64,000 bases of DNA, taken from positions 159,575,436 through 159,639,435 of the forward strand of contig NC_134087.1 in the NCBI RefSeq assembly GCF_000715075.1. Direction: 5' to 3'. Positions 34,050 through 47,071 of this stretch are shown in pieces (positions within the stretch are counted from its first letter, which is position 1; every line of letters begins with the position of its first letter). A program made the position numbers and the translations under genes. The DNA comes from Nicotiana tabacum (lineage: Eukaryota > Streptophyta > Magnoliopsida > Solanales > Solanaceae). The notes beneath the pieces are model-generated. The model had not been told where the DNA came from. It made no database searches and saw only the letters and a list, made by a program, of their open reading frames with translations.

Positions 34050-34440
34050 TAGGTTGTAAGTAGACAAGATATCTAGCACTTGGAAATCAACATCAAACAA
34101 AGTCGGACCCATCTGTAGATCAAGGTTGATTTCTCTGATAGTGGATCTTTGAGATCCATTGAATGCCTTCACATTCATGTTTCTCATTCATATCTCGTGC
34201 AAGCCCTTACCTAATTTCTTTAGAGTGGTTAATGGCCATATGTTCAGACTTGAACCTCCATCTATCACGACCCTGGCAATGAACTTGTCCTCGAATTGCA
34301 CTGTGATGTGCAATGCCTTGTTATGACTCGGTCCTTCTAGTGGTAACTCATCTTCATGGAAAGTGATTTTGTGGCTCTACAATACCTGTCCGACTATTTT
34401 AGCCATATCTCCACTAGTGATGTCGACGGGTACATAAGAT
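34050..34440 (-). pseudogene. pol: Element E aspartic protease
   Basis: On the minus strand a region after gag reads through AKIVGQVL, LHITVQFEDKFIARVVIDG and a following GGSSLNI near 34250. The Asp-Gly-Gly form of the active site is usual for the plant Tat/Ogre group. LLLGRS near 34050 resembles the second protease motif. It is broken by at least one stop near 34380. Confidence 0.7.
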
Positions 34441-34568
34441 TTACTTAACACCTTCATCAAAGCATTCTTGTGTGCGTCTGAGTATTGCAACAGTGATAAG
34501 ATGGATATCTGAGTAGGAGTCTTTTTCAGATGGTCAGCAACAAAGTATTATGTTGCTTGTATCTTTCT

Positions 34569-36870
34569 TCAAAGATCATTAGCGCCAGTCTCAACAACAG
34601 GCAACTTAGGTGCAGTTTCCTTGCTTGTTCCTCCTAGATTCTCAGATGTGTAAACTTTGCCAGTTCTAGTCATACCTTGCGCGAGACTTGTTTCTTTCAT
34701 TTTGGCTTTTCCCTTTCTTCTTGCTTCTGCAATATAATCCCACGGGATGACATCAGACTTGAAAGATTGTGTGGGTGCTACCATTATAGTGAAGGGTGTA
34801 GCTACCTTGACTTCAATTGGCGCCTTAGTTTGTACCACAACTAGCGTGAGGGTGACTGTAGATGTTTTAGGAGCTTCTCCCTCTCGAATGAGTCCAATGG
34901 ACCCTTCCCATTCCTCGTCAGTTTCTATCACGTTCACTCCCTCACCTTTGTGATTCGGGAGAGGGTTGTTGCAAACATTTGGTGCAACTTCCTTTGCTTG
35001 TGTAACCTTAGCATCGATCAACATCTAAATCTTGTCTTTCAACGTGCTACATTCCTCAATGGTATGACCCTTCATTCCTGAATGATAAACATATATTTTG
35101 TTGGGGTTGATCTATTTTAGAGGGAGTTTCCATAACAACAGCAGGAATAGGGGTGGCATAACCAGTGGCCTCAGTCTCTCATACAGTTGGGTCATGGGTT
35201 CAGCAATTAGCGTGTATTGTCAAGGAGGTCTGTGGTCGAAATTTGGACGTGGCTTTGGGTAGTTTTGGCGGGTGGGTAGAGGTGAATGGTAATATGCAGG
35301 TTGAGTGTTGTAGGTATGGTAAGTGGCGACAGGGTATTGGTACTTTGGGGTTGAGGGTTGATATGTGGGTGGAGGTGTTTGGTATGTGAGGGAAGACTTA
35401 GGGCCCTGGGCTACCATCATGACACCCACTTCTTTCTTCTTTGAAATACCTCCTGATGCAAAGCTTTATTCACGGCCTGCAGCGCCTCGAAATTAGTTAC
35501 CATCCCACTCTTGATTCCTTCTTCTATTCTTTCCCCTAACTTGATAATGTCTGAGAACTTGTGATATTTGATGACTATCAATCGTTCATAATTTTGCAGA
35601 TCTTGTGCTCTAATAAAGAACTGGTTCATTTGTTCTTTTTTAAGTGACAGCCTTACCTTTGCGACATCTGATCTCCAACATGTAGCATACTCGCGAAAGG
35701 TTTCTATCGGCTTCTTCTTGAAGTTTTGAATGTAGAAAAAGGCTGGCACGTTTTCCATGTTGAACTTGAATCTGTCCATGAAATCTGATGCCATACTTAC
35801 CCAATTAACCCACTTCTTTGGGTTTTGATTGATATACCAAGACAATGAATCTCCTTTAAGGCTTCATATGAATAATTTCATGTGGATTTGTTCATTCTTA
35901 CCCACTCCTACAAGCTTGTATCAGTATGTTCTTAGATGCACCTTCAGATCACCATTACCATCGAACATTTTGAACTTGGGAGGTTTGTAACCCTCTAGCA
36001 GCTCCACATCCTGCTGAATACACAGGTTCTCATAGTTTAGACCTTCAACACTCTAGACTCTCCATGTGAGCTTCTTGAGTTCCTCAGCCATGTTTCTAAT
36101 GAGCAGGTCCTTTTCAGTTGGTTTGGGTATGTGTAAGGTTTGTTGCGGGGTATGGGGTAAGGTTTCCATATATATCCGATTACTTTGATGAGTTCTTGGA
36201 ACTTGGGTATATGGTTGGTCGTTGGTCGAGTTTTGGGGATCGAGAGTAGGTTGTGGTGCATTTTGGGGAGTGCGATAAGTGTTGTTTGTGGGTATTGAGT
36301 TGGATGATGGTGATGTTGTTGAGGGGTTTGCACTAGTTGTAGGTTAAGGTTCTGGGGAGGTGCGGGATTATGAACTGGTGTGGTGCGGGAGGATTTGGAC
36401 CTACGGGTAATGGATTTTGGTTTTGTATAATTTATGGCGGTGTTTGGTTCTGGGTAGTCAGGTTTTGTTGATTGATGTCGGGAACATTGAGAGTAAGGGA
36501 AAGGTTTGCCAGATTTCGGACCTGCTCAAGCTCACCCTGTAGTCCCAGAATTTTCTGATCCAAACGTAAGACAAACTCATTCTGCCCCAGAGTACTTCTA
36601 CCATCTGAAGTTTCAACATTTTCTACCACAACAGCGTTGTCTTTTCGAATACCACTTTAAATCATCCATTTTCCCTTTACCTTTGCTTTTGCTTTTCGGG
36701 TCGCTTGGTGGTGGACCTCTAGATCTAGCATGGTATATTGATGATGCTAGTATGCACGAACCAACCTCTGGAATGGGAATAATCAGAAGGAAATAAAAGC
36801 AAAAGGTAACCAAGTAAGTAAGTTGAAATAAAAGAGTGTTTGCAATATTTAAACATGTTTCACAAAGTCA
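34569..36870 (-). pseudogene. gag: Element E gag (broken)
   Basis: Read from 36870 downwards. First a low-complexity Asn/Gln/Pro-rich N-terminal part (36629-36037). Then the capsid-like core, open at 35845-35417, with ETFREYATCWRSDVAKVR and FQALQ-like helices. Then a Pro/Tyr/Gln-rich segment (35429-35220). Then VYHSGMKGHTIEEC near 35080-35040, a CX2HX4HX4C-like knuckle in which the first Cys is replaced. The last part, open at 35024-34569, ends with a basic/Thr-rich tail leading to protease. The order and motifs are those of Ogre/Tat gag. Confidence 0.82.
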
Positions 36871-37094
36871 TGCAATAATTCGCATCCTAATTTTGGGACC
36901 TCATTGTGCCTGAGGTAGGCCTAGGCGACACATGTACTTGAAGAAAATTGGTGTTAATGTTTTTTTCATTTCATTAATGCAAAAATGAGCCAAAACAATC
37001 TCTTACTAAATCGAAAATAATAAAATAAAGTTACTAAATCTAGCCTTATTACATCGAAATCTAATCTAAGCTAGAAAGAAGTAAATAAAATCAT

Positions 37095-37956
37095 CGCCTA
37101 ATCTACTTGGTCCCTGAAAGACCTTCTCCATGCTTGGCTCTTTTGACCCCATCAATCATATTTCCCAGATCGCACATATCTAGAAATAAGTAAGCTTTTT
37201 CCAACTTTCCTCCTTCATCGTCATCCCTGCCATGACAATCCAAAAGTCTTTTTCTCATCTTCCCTTATAGCTCCATCAGTCCTTGTTCCAGGTATTCCAA
37301 TCTTTCCATTGACTTAGTGGCAATCCCCTTCCATTCCCTTATCGCCTCCATGTTCACTTTGTGCTGCTACAGATTTTTAGCTTCGGACTCGAACACCCTT
37401 TTGCGTAGCCTCTTGTACTTCACATGTGCCTCAGCTACCTCATCTATGATCATATCCTTTAGGTTGACTCTTAGCTTGACGTCCGCAGCTATGCCATCTT
37501 CCATCCAGGATAGATAGTAGTACATATGGATAGTGTGATACCTGTTCAGCTCAATAGTTTCTCCTTCTACAATGATCTTTTGGGTCCACATATGTTGCAC
37601 TTCGAACTTGAATGAGATGACACCTCCCTTGAAATCTGCCTTGTATTGGACCATGTTGGAAACCCAAGGTATGACCTATGTTCTTCCCGATTGTCTCATT
37701 ACCCTTATAGGAGCGTAAGGGTAGATACCTCGCAACCCGATCAGCACCAAGTGAGTAGTCCCCTTCGATTTGATGATGAACTCACTACTAGGAAACCATT
37801 CAGACATCCAATGCACCTGCTCGTCTATCAGATTGCTGAAGAAACGCACCCAACCTACAACATTTCCAGCCTTTGCTAACATGTCTAGAATAGACGTCAT
37901 TTTCTTTGGGTGATAGTTGGCTATGTAGTCATTCAATGGCCTTCGCATAAGCTCTT
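37095..37956 (-). pseudogene. Element E ORF1, C-terminal part
   Basis: Open stretches 37996-37676 and 37654-37367 belong to the extra ORF upstream of gag. Phrases include NDYIANYHPKKMTSILDMLA, LIGLRGIYPYAPIRVMRQ and, at the end, a charged region rich in Glu, Lys, Arg and Leu with coiled-coil character. The function of Ogre ORF1 is unknown in general; it resembles the family I know as DUF7745. The N-terminal part lies at 55751-56480, on the other side of element F. The bases 37957-37996 of the first open stretch already belong to F's LTR. Confidence 0.75.
37952..37956. other. Target-site duplication of element F, left copy (CTCTT)
   Basis: CTCTT lies before the TG of F's 5' LTR and is repeated at 55746-55750 after F's 3' LTR. 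Confidence 0.92.
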
Positions 37957-39773
37957 TGTTACATCTCGCATTTTCATACGTTAAATGTTTCGTCATCAGT
38001 TAATTGACATAGACTGGGGGATGATATTATCTTGAGGTTAACGTATTTATGCTATTTATAACAAGCGATAAGTAAGTGTCACGAAGGATAAATGGTACAT
38101 GAATTAAAGAAAATGAGTTTCGTGGAAGGTTACCGATTTGGGATAAAATATGGGTCGAGCGATAATACTCGATATTTATGGACTAGTACCATAAAGGGTA
38201 CCATATGACCGTGATAGTATGGTGCATAAAGTATATTAAAAATGAGTAGTATTTTCAGGTAATTTGAGAAAATTATTAATTATGCGGGTAATTGGTTAAT
38301 TATCGGGTAACGGGACATTACCTAGTTAATTATTAAATTATGAGATAAGATTAATCCACCCCCCCCAAAATGTGGCAGAAAGCCACAAACTAAGAGAATG
38401 ACTCTTAGTTATTTTATCATTAGGTGGCTATCTTCTAAGGTTAATTGGAATTTAATAAGTAAGACTTACTATAAGTCTTGTTTCCATTTTCATTTTGGAC
38501 AACAATCAGAACGTCTTTGTCATAACGTAAGTCTTTCTTCGTAGTTCAAAGTAATTCAAGAACATAAGCTAAACTCAATCCATCAAGGCTCCAACGAAAT
38601 TCTTGCACCAAAACAATTCCAATGAGAATTGTTTGAATCATAGCAACGTAAAATTTTGTGGTTCTAAAGGAGTACGGTGCAATATTCTCCAAGAATATTA
38701 TACGGATTTTTTCCTATTCCAGGTATTTAAGGCTATCCTTTCTTTCTTTTCGGCATAATTCAAGTTATACAGAAGAAACGAGCAAACGCACAATTTTCAT
38801 AAATGACTCTTTTCATAAAAATACTAGTGGTCTCTGTGTTCTTGATTCCTCATGTGACATATTATTATATCTTCTGTTCATGGATCTCAAAATAATACGC
38901 AGTTGATAAAGTTTATCCGAAATGAATATTGAGATTATTAACATATTTTCATGCATTTATACAGGTACATCGACCCATGACCAAATGACATTATATACAC
39001 TTATTTATATGTATATATATGTATAAGGGATATGGGAAAAGGTTACGGCGTTATATACGCACCACCACCTGATCAGTTGGTATATGTTAATGATGTTGCT
39101 CACAGTGACCGAGACGATATGATGGTATTCTCTTAGAGGCTTGATGATATTATGTACACCTATACCTATGCATGACACAACATTTATATGCATGTGCATG
39201 ACATTATAAATGTTTTAGAATTTACAAAGATATTCAAATTTAAAGACGAATTTATTATTTCCATGTTTCATCTATGTCTTTTACGTACTGATTTTCATGC
39301 CTTACATATTCAGTACATTTTTTGTACTGACGCCCTATTTCACGGGGCCTGCGTTTCATGCCCGCAGGTGCAGGTAGGCAAGCTGACGATCCCCCTTCTT
39401 AGGATCCTTGATCAGCGGGAGTTGGCGTGCTCCACTTGATACGGATCTGTTTTTGATTTTTGTACGATATGCTTGTGTATATATATATATATATGGGTAT
39501 GACATGGCTCAGTCTCGTCTTTGTACAGTTGGATTGTTGTGGCCTTGCCGAATTTTAGTTTTGGGTATGTAGTTGTCTATCGCGGCCTTGTCGACTCACC
39601 CACTGTAATCCGCACGTATATGTATATATGTCTTTTGGACATGTTTTCCTTGCGCATGTTACTCTCGTAATTTAGCAGATATTATTCATGTTTATATCTT
39701 AGTCGCATGCTTAAGGGTGTTTGGCAGGTAGGACTCGGGCACTCATCGCGGCCCATCGGTTTGGGTCGTGACA
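37957..39773 (+). repeat. Element F 5' LTR
   Basis: 1817 bp, TGTTACATCTCG to GGGTCGTGACA. It includes two perfect small hairpins near 38373-38404 (GTGGC-AGAAA-GCCAC type and ACTAAGAG-AATGA-CTCTTAGT) and a TATA-like GTATTTAAGGC at about 38723. The hairpins are kept in the 3' LTR at about 54305. Confidence 0.92.
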
Positions 39774-39775
39774 CT

Positions 39776-39795
39776 GTTGATAGTATCGAAGTAGT
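39776..39795 (+). other. Element F primer binding site, degenerate
   Basis: The expected place after the LTR reads TTGATAGTATCGAAGTAG. Sister element G has TGGTATCAGAGCAG at the equivalent place, so F's site has several changes. The downstream leader, TTTTGTCCTAGGGTT, is conserved between them. Confidence 0.6.
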
Positions 39796-39969
39796 TTTGT
39801 CCTAGGGTTATTCGCAGACCATGTCTAGTAGAGTCTTATTTATGGGTGTGTTGTGCACCACACTTATAGATAGGAGGCTATAGGACATAGAGGATGTTAT
39901 CCTCTCCTTTTATCTCAGATCATGCAAGATAATAATTCATGTTCTTAACAATATGTTATGTTTTCAGCG

Positions 39970-41370
39970 ATGCCTCCGAAGACTACAACTGCCCAGAAAG
40001 GAAAGTCTATGGTTGGCGAGACTACTAATCGAGCGCCACGAGTTACCAGGGCTCGGGGAGAGTCTCATAGTGAGATTCTATCTTAGACTTCACATACCCC
40101 GCCCTTTCCAGAAGTGCTCCGAGGGGCACCAGCTCCAGCGTGCGCCCCTGTACATCCTGCCCCTCTGCCAGATGCACCGGGTAAGGAGATGAGAGATGTT
40201 ACTTATCTATTAACCCGATTAGTAGTCGCACATGCTCAACGTCAAGAAGTAGGTATTGGTCATACAGATAGGTCCGTCAGTGCGAGGGTTCGTGACTTTA
40301 TTAATTTAGACCCTCCAGTATTCACTGGGGAAGATCCAAATGAGGACCCCTAGTTATTATTGAGAGAATGCAGAGGAAATTAAGGGTAATGAAGGCCACT
40401 ACGACTGAGTCAGTTGAGCTAGCTTCCTATAGACTCCGAGATGTTGCAGTTAATTGGTACGAGTCTTAGGAATTGTCCAGAGGTGAGGATGCCTTTCCAG
40501 CAGTATGGAAGGAGTTTACAGAAGCTTTCTTCATCATTATTTGCTACCAGAGCTTAGATAGGCCAGAGTTGATAGGTTTTTGACCCTTCAGCAGGGTAAC
40601 ATGAATGTTCGGAAGTATAGTCTTCAGTTTGATTCATTGGCTAGGTAAGCTCCCACTACTGTATCTAAGATGGAAGATCGGGTTCACCGGTTCGTGATGG
40701 GGTTAGAGCCTCACTTGCTTAACGATTGTATGTTGGTCTCACTTCATCCAGACATGGATATTTCTTGTATTCATGCATACACTCAGGGTGTAGAGGAGCG
40801 TAAGAAGGAACAGAGGGCCAATCATGAGCATGATAGGGCCTAGAATAAGAGAGTATGTCTTCGGGGTACTTTTGGTAAGCTTGAGGTGGTCAAAGACAAC
40901 AGTACCCGAGATATCTAGCCCAGCCATCGACTAGCGCACCCCCTCAGTTTGGCGGTAGGAGATTTGATCGTTTCACATATTCAGGGCCTGGTCAGAATTC
41001 CAGGGCCTCAGGTTCTCAGTATAGTGGTGAGTCATGTTAGATAAGTCCGCCCTTGCCACAATGTGCTTAGTGTGGTAAGTAGCATGCCGGGCAGTGTCGT
41101 ATGGTATTGGGTGTTTGTTATAATTGTTGTTATCCGGGCCATGTTATGAGGGATCGTCTGACGAGAGATGATGCAAGCATACCTCAGCCAGCAGGATCTG
41201 TAGCTGGTTCGTCATCATCAGTACACCCCCTGGGCAAGGTTAACAAGCACCAATGAGTCGTGGTAGAGGCAGAGGCAGAGCATCTAGCTCGAGCGATCCT
41301 CAGAACCGCATTTATGCGTTGGCAGGACGATAGGATCAAGTGTCATCGCCTGATGTTGTTACAGGTATAT
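39970..41370 (+). pseudogene. gag: Element F gag (broken)
   Basis: Start ATG 39970 (MPPKTTTAQKGKS), matching the start of G's gag. The stop near 40084 is followed by an open stretch to 40353 with DRSVSARVRDFINLDPPVFT, the beginning of the capsid-like core. A frameshift follows at about 40350. Later pieces (RKYSLQFDSLA-like, HPDMDISCI-like) lie in changing frames. Two zinc-knuckle remnants lie at about 41058-41150; the second keeps CX2CX4H but has lost the last Cys. Confidence 0.82.
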
Positions 41371-42064
41371 TATCAGTCTCCTTATATGATGTATATGCAC
41401 TGATTGGCCTAGGTTCCACCTTATCATAGTTACTCTGTTGGTTGCTAGTAAGTTTGGAATAAAACCTAAATTGGTTAAACCTTTTGAGGTGTCCACACCT
41501 GTTGGGGACTCAGTGATAGCTAAGCGAGTATATAGGGGTTGTATAATAGTAGTTCATAGTCGATCTACCATAGCAGACCTAATCGAGTTAGATATGGTAG
41601 AATTTGATGTTATCACGTGTATGGATTGGTTGGCTTCTTGTCATGCCAACATTGATTGTAGATCAAAGATAGTCCGATTTCAATTTCCAGGGAAGCCTGT
41701 TTTGGTGTTGAAAGGTAATACGGTGTCGCCGAGAGGTAGATTTATTTCCTATCTCAAGTCAAGGAAGATGATCAGAAAGTGCTGTATTTATCACAATTCA
41801 GGTTCAAAATATGGAAGTAGTGTTACCAACCATTCAGTCCATCCCTGTGGTTAATGAGTTTCCCGATATTTTTCCTAATAGACGTCCCGGTGTTCCGCCA
41901 GAGCGAGAAATTGAGTTTGCTAATGACCTACTACCAGATACTCATCCAATATCTATTCCTCCCTATAGGAACATTTAAAGGACTTGCTGTAAAAATGCTT
42001 TATTAGACCCAGTACATCACCGTGAGGAGCGCCTGTGTAATTTGTAAGGAAGAAAGATGGTTCC
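41371..42064 (+). pseudogene. pol: Element F protease and first part of reverse transcriptase
   Basis: The protease active site near 41400 reads LIGLGST where G has LIDPGST, so the catalytic Asp is lost. The rest is open at 41438-41854 with FEVSTPVGDSVIA and VITCMDWLASCHA. The linker and first reverse transcriptase residues follow to 42064, where G interrupts the codons around RKKDGS. The frame resumes at 51012. Confidence 0.85.
42060..42064. other. Target-site duplication of element G, left copy (GTTCC)
   Basis: GTTCC at 42060-42064 and again at 51007-51011, flanking element G. Confidence 0.92.
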
Positions 42065-43999
42065 TATCACGACCCAAACAAATGGGCCGCGACGGGTGCC
42101 CGAGTCCTACCTATCAAACACACCTAAGCATTCGTCTAAGATATAAACTTGAATAATATCTTTTAAATTACGAGAATAATATACATGAAGGAAACCTTCC
42201 CAAAAAGGCATACGTACATATACATGCTACATACGTAGGGCAAGCCGATAAGGCTGCTATAGACAACTATATACCTCAAAACTGGAGCCGGCAAGGCCAC
42301 ATACAGCCCAACTAGACATACAGTCTACAGACCTCTAATAGAAATATAACTGTACAAAGACGGGACTGAGCCACGTTATATCCATATATATACAAACATA
42401 TCGTACCAAAATCAAAAGCAACTCCGGATCAAGTGGAGCACGTCAACTCTCATTGATCAAAGATCCTAAGAAGGGGGACCGTTAGCGTGCCTACCTGCAC
42501 CTACGGGCATAAAATGCAGGCCCCGTGAAATAGGGCGTCAGTACGAAAAATATACTGAGTATGAAAGGCATGAAAATCAGTATGTAAAAGACATATATGA
42601 AACATGGAATAAAGAAATCCATCTGTAAATCTGAATAACTTTGTAAATTCTGAAACATTTATAATGTCATGCACGATGTATAAATGTCGTGTCATGCATA
42701 GGTATGGGTGTACATAATATCATCAAGCCACTGAGGGCATTCCATCATATCGTCTCGGCCACTGTGGGCAACATCATCAACATATACAAACTGATCAGGT
42801 GGTGGTGTGTATATAACACCGTAACCTTTTTCCCATATATTTATACATATAAATACACGTATTTAACACCATCTAGTCATGGGTAAATATACATATATAA
42901 ATGAATGAAATGCATGAACAATGTGTAATAATCTCAATATTCCTTCTGGATAAACTTTTTCAACTGCGTATTGTTTTGAGTCCCATGAACAGAAAATATA
43001 ACAATATGTCATATGGGGAATCAAGAACAAAGAGACCCCAAGTATTTATATAAATACAGTCATTTATAAAAACTATGTGTTTGCTCGTTTCTTCTGTATA
43101 TCTTGGACCATGCCAAAAAGAAAGAAGGAATGGCCTTAACATATCTGGAGTAGGGAAAACTCTGTATAATATTCTTGAAGATTGCACGGTACTCTTTTGT
43201 AATCGCCAAATTTTGATAGAATTACGCTTCTGTTCCTTGAAGTATTTTGGACGAAAATAAGCTTCTGCTTTTTGAAGCAATTTGAACTAGGAAAGCTTCT
43301 GTTTTTGAGCGAAATTAGCTTCTGCTTCTTTGAAGTTTTTTGAACAAAATTAGCTTCTGCTTCTTTGAAGTTTTTGAATGAATTAGGCCTCTTTTCCTTG
43401 AAGCCTTTGCACTAGGAAAGATGGAGGAATATGTCTCTTGGTTTTTATTTTATACGTTTTTGGTTCTATTTTTTTCTAAAATGAATGGAACAAGACCATT
43501 GCTCTTATTCAATTCCAATAACTCCTAGATAGCCACCTAGGACTACATGACTACTTAGTCATTTCTAGATTTGTGGCTTCTTGCCACGTTTTAGGTATAT
43601 AATTTATTAATTTCTGTCCACTTATTAGTTAATTGGGTAATGTCCCGTTGCCTGGTAATTAACCAATTACCCGTATAATTAAGAATTATCTAAAATTACT
43701 AAAAATACTACTTATTTTTAATATACTTTATACATCATATTATCACGGCCATATAGTACCTTGTATGGTACTAGCCCATAATTATTAGGTATTATTGCTT
43801 GACCTGTATTTTATCCCAAATTAGCCACTTTCAACGAAACTTGTTTCTTTAATTTGTGTACCCTTTATCCTTCATGACACTTATTTCTCGCTTGTTATAA
43901 TTAGTGTAAATACATTAACCTCAAGATAATATCACCCCCTAGGATGTGTCAATTAACTGAAGATGAAACGTTTAGCGTACGAAAACGCGAGATGTAACA
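42065..43999 (-). repeat. Element G 3' LTR
   Basis: 1935 bp; plus-strand ends TATCACGACC (first TG changed to TA) and GATGTAACA. It carries a tandem block at 43205-43420 that is also in the 5' LTR but not in F. Confidence 0.92.
43205..43420. repeat. Tandem block in G's 3' LTR
   Basis: About five to six units of 35-40 bp with TTAGCTTCTGCTTCTTTGAA or close variants. Each unit contains a small inverted repeat of the form CTTC...GAAG. Unit number and spacing differ slightly from the copy at 50205-50410. Confidence 0.8.
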
Positions 44000-44013
44000 T
44001 CCTTCCCCCCTTA
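44000..44013 (-). other. Element G polypurine tract
   Basis: On the minus strand TAAGGGGGGAAGGA directly precedes the 3' LTR. ATTTGAGGACGAATATTTC lies just upstream, as in F. Confidence 0.88.
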
Positions 44014-44029
44014 GAAATATTCGTCCTCA

Positions 44030-45632
44030 AATGTTTAACTCTTCGGGATCTATATAACCTTGGCAGAGTCGCCTTTGTATCAGTGCTACTACCAAGTCTT
44101 CCGTTAGAAACCCAATAATTTAACGCCACATACGACCATAATCATTATAACGAAGATGGCCTCACACAACCAATAACAATAGCTAACACAAGAATTCGTA
44201 CACGTACCTTGAGGTTATGACATCTCAATCGGACCCTTCTCTTGAGGAGGAAATAAGTAGGGATATCTAGATCATGTCTTCCGCAGCCTCCCAAATCATT
44301 TCTTTCACATTATTGTTCCTCTAAAGTACTTTCACGGAGGCTACCTCCTTATTCCGTAGCTTGCGGATTTGTCAATCTAGGATGGAAACCGAAATTTCCT
44401 CGTATGACAAGTTCTTTGTAATCTATACATCATCCGTGGGCACCACTCGGGTAGGATTTCCAATGCACTTCCATTACATAGATACGTGAAAAATCGGATG
44501 GACAGACTCCAATTCCAAGGGCAATTCTAACTCATAAGCTACTTGGTCCACTCTCCGAATGATCCTATAAGGCCCATTATATCGTGGGCTATGTTTGCCT
44601 TTCTTGCCAAACCTCATCACACCCTTCATAGGTGACACCTTTAAGAATACCCAGTCATCAAATCCAAACTCTAAATCTCATCGTCACACGTTAGAATATG
44701 ACTTCTGACAACTTTGAGATGTCAATAGTTGATCTCGTGTCAGCTTTACTTTTTCTATGGCTTGCTGAAGCAGGTCTGGCCCATGTAACCCAGATTCTCC
44801 AATATCAAACCACCTTATAGGAGATCTACACATGCGCCCATACAAAGCCTCGTACGGAGCCATCTGGATACTGGAGTGGTAACTATTATTATATGCAAAC
44901 TCAATAAGCGGCAAATGATCATCCTAGCTACCTTTATAATCTATCACACAAGCTCGTAACATATCCTCAAGTGTCTGAATAGTATGCTCAGCCTGTCCTT
45001 CTGTCTGGGGATGAAATGTTGTACTAAGACTTACTTGAGTCCCCAATCCTTTTTGGAAGGACCTCCAGATGTAAGCTATAAATTGAGCTCCTCTATCCGA
45101 GAGAATAGATATAGAGGACACCATGCAGTCATACTATCTCCTTAATATAAATCCTTGCATAATCCTCTGAGGAATATGTAGTCCTAACAGGCAGAAAATG
45201 GGCTGACTTTGTAAGCCTATCAACAATCACCCATATCAAATCGAACTTATGTTGGGTAGGAGGTAAGCCTACGATGAAATCCATATTGATTATTTCCCAT
45301 TTCCAAGTCGGAATCTCCATAGCCTACAATAATCCACCGGGTTTTTTATGCTCAATTTTAACCTGCTGATAGTTAGGACACTGAGCAACAAACTCTGCTA
45401 TATCCTTTTTCATTGCATCACACAAATATACTTCCTTGATATCATGATACATCTTTGTTGCTCCTGGATGGATAGAATAACGAGAATAGTGAGTTTCTCT
45501 CATAACCTGCTGACGCAGCCCTGCAACATTAGGCACACATAATCGCCCTCGATATCTAACGACCCCATCTTCTGCAATTTCAAATGGTGTCTTCTCTTTC
45601 TGAAGGGTGGTATCCCTATTATGAACTAACAC
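44030..45632 (-). pseudogene. pol: Element G integrase and chromodomain (broken)
   Basis: The zinc region is open at 45632-45324; the HHCC set has His residues in HYSRYSIHPG and the first Cys in AQCPN, but the last Cys is Tyr (CPNYQQ). The core is open at 45320-45129 with the first Asp in MDFIVGLP. The stretch 45124-44924 carries the second Asp in ILSDRGAQF and the Glu in GQAEHTIQ, so the DDE set is complete. It continues at 44914-44684. The GPY module ([16 protein letters not shown]) is at about 44640-44570 and a decayed chromodomain is at about 44430-44240. Frameshifts lie near 45125, 44920 and 44680. Confidence 0.87.
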
Positions 45633-45788
45633 AGGATCCTCGTACTGGCATTCCTTTACTTCAGTTACTAAAGAGGATGTTGTCGTAGCCTGAATAGTAA
45701 TTCCAATATCACCTAAGTCTAGTAACTGAACTCCAAGACTAGCTAACTGATGAACCTCATAGGCTATTCCCCTCTTTTCTGGCTGTAA

Positions 45789-46415
45789 CTACGATAGGTT
45801 ACCAATAGATCTATGGCTGAGGGCATCGGCTACTACGCTCGCCTTCCCTGGATGGTATAAAATATCAACGTCATAGTCTTTAAGTAGCTCCAACCATATC
45901 CTTTGATATAGATTCAATTCTTTTTGCTTGAAGATGTACTGGATACTCTTATGATCCATACAAATATCAACATAAATGCAATACAAGTAGTGCCTCCACA
46001 TCTTTAGTGCATGAATCACCGTAGCTAACTCTAAATCGCGGGTCGGGTAGTTCTTCTTGTGCTTTCTTAGTTGTCTAGAATCATAAGCCACAACCTTACC
46101 ATGCTGCATCAGCACACAACCCAACCCAACGCCTGAAGCGTCACAATAGATAACATAATCATCTGTCCCTTCTGGAAGAGTTAGAACCGGTGCTGACGTT
46201 AATCTATCATGTAATGCCTGGAAATTCCATTCGCAAGCATCAGTCCATTGAAACTTTGCTCCCTTCTGAGTCAACTCTGTCAAAGGTGCTGAAAGGGAAG
46301 AAAATCCATCTACAAATCTCCTGTAATAACCTTCCAAATCGAGGAAGCTACGAACCTCCGTCGGTGTTGTGGGTCTAGGCCAAGTCTTCACTTCCTCACT
46401 CTTTTGTGCATCCAC
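45789..46415 (-). pseudogene. pol: Element G reverse transcriptase thumb and RNase H
   Basis: A long open stretch of 208 codons. It starts in the thumb ([29 protein letters not shown]), continues through the connection ([18 protein letters not shown]), then RNase H with YCDASGVGLG, RDLELATVIHALK and MDHKSIQYIF. The tether YHPGKASVVADALSHRS ends it. The acidic residues usual for RNase H are all present, making this the best-preserved catalytic domain in the window. Confidence 0.9.
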
Positions 46416-47064
46416 CCGGATGCCTTCACCTGAATGATATGCCCAAGGAAAGCTACAAAATTTAACCAGAATTCACATTTAGAGAATTTTGATACAACTT
46501 CCCTTTTGTAGAGTTCTGAGTATAGTACGCAAATTATTTGCATGTTCAGCCTCTAAACGAGAATATACCAATATATCGTCGATAAATACAATTACGAAAA
46601 AAGGGCCTGGACACACGGTTCATCAAATCCATAAATACTACTGGGGCATTGGTCAAATCGAACGACATAACATGAAATTCAAAGTGCCCATATCTGGTTC
46701 TAAATGTTGTCTTTAGAATATCTTCCTCCTTAACCCTTACCTGATGGTACCCGAACCTCAAGTCTACTTTTGAAAAACACTTGGCACCTTGCAACTTATC
46801 AAATAAATTGTCAATCCTCGGGAGCGGGTACTTATTCTTGATCGTCACCTTATTAAACAGTTTATAATCAATACACATCCATAAGGAGCTATCTTTCTTC
46901 CTCACAAATAACACAGGTGCTCCCCACGGTGATGTACTAGGTGTGATAAAGCCTTTTTCAAGCAAGTCCTTTAGTTGTTCTTTCAACTCTTTCAGCTCTG
47001 CAGGGGCCATTCTATAGGGAGGAATAGATATTGGGGGGAGTATCTGGTAGTAGGTCAATAGCAA
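46416..47064 (-). pseudogene. pol: Element G reverse transcriptase, fingers and palm
   Basis: Open at 47064-46546 from [20 protein letters not shown] through [26 protein letters not shown] and [19 protein letters not shown]. Just before the catalytic site a frameshift (about 46600) puts FIDDILVYS into another frame; the Asp-Asp codons themselves remain near 46575. Confidence 0.9.
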
Positions 47065-47071
47065 ACTCTAT

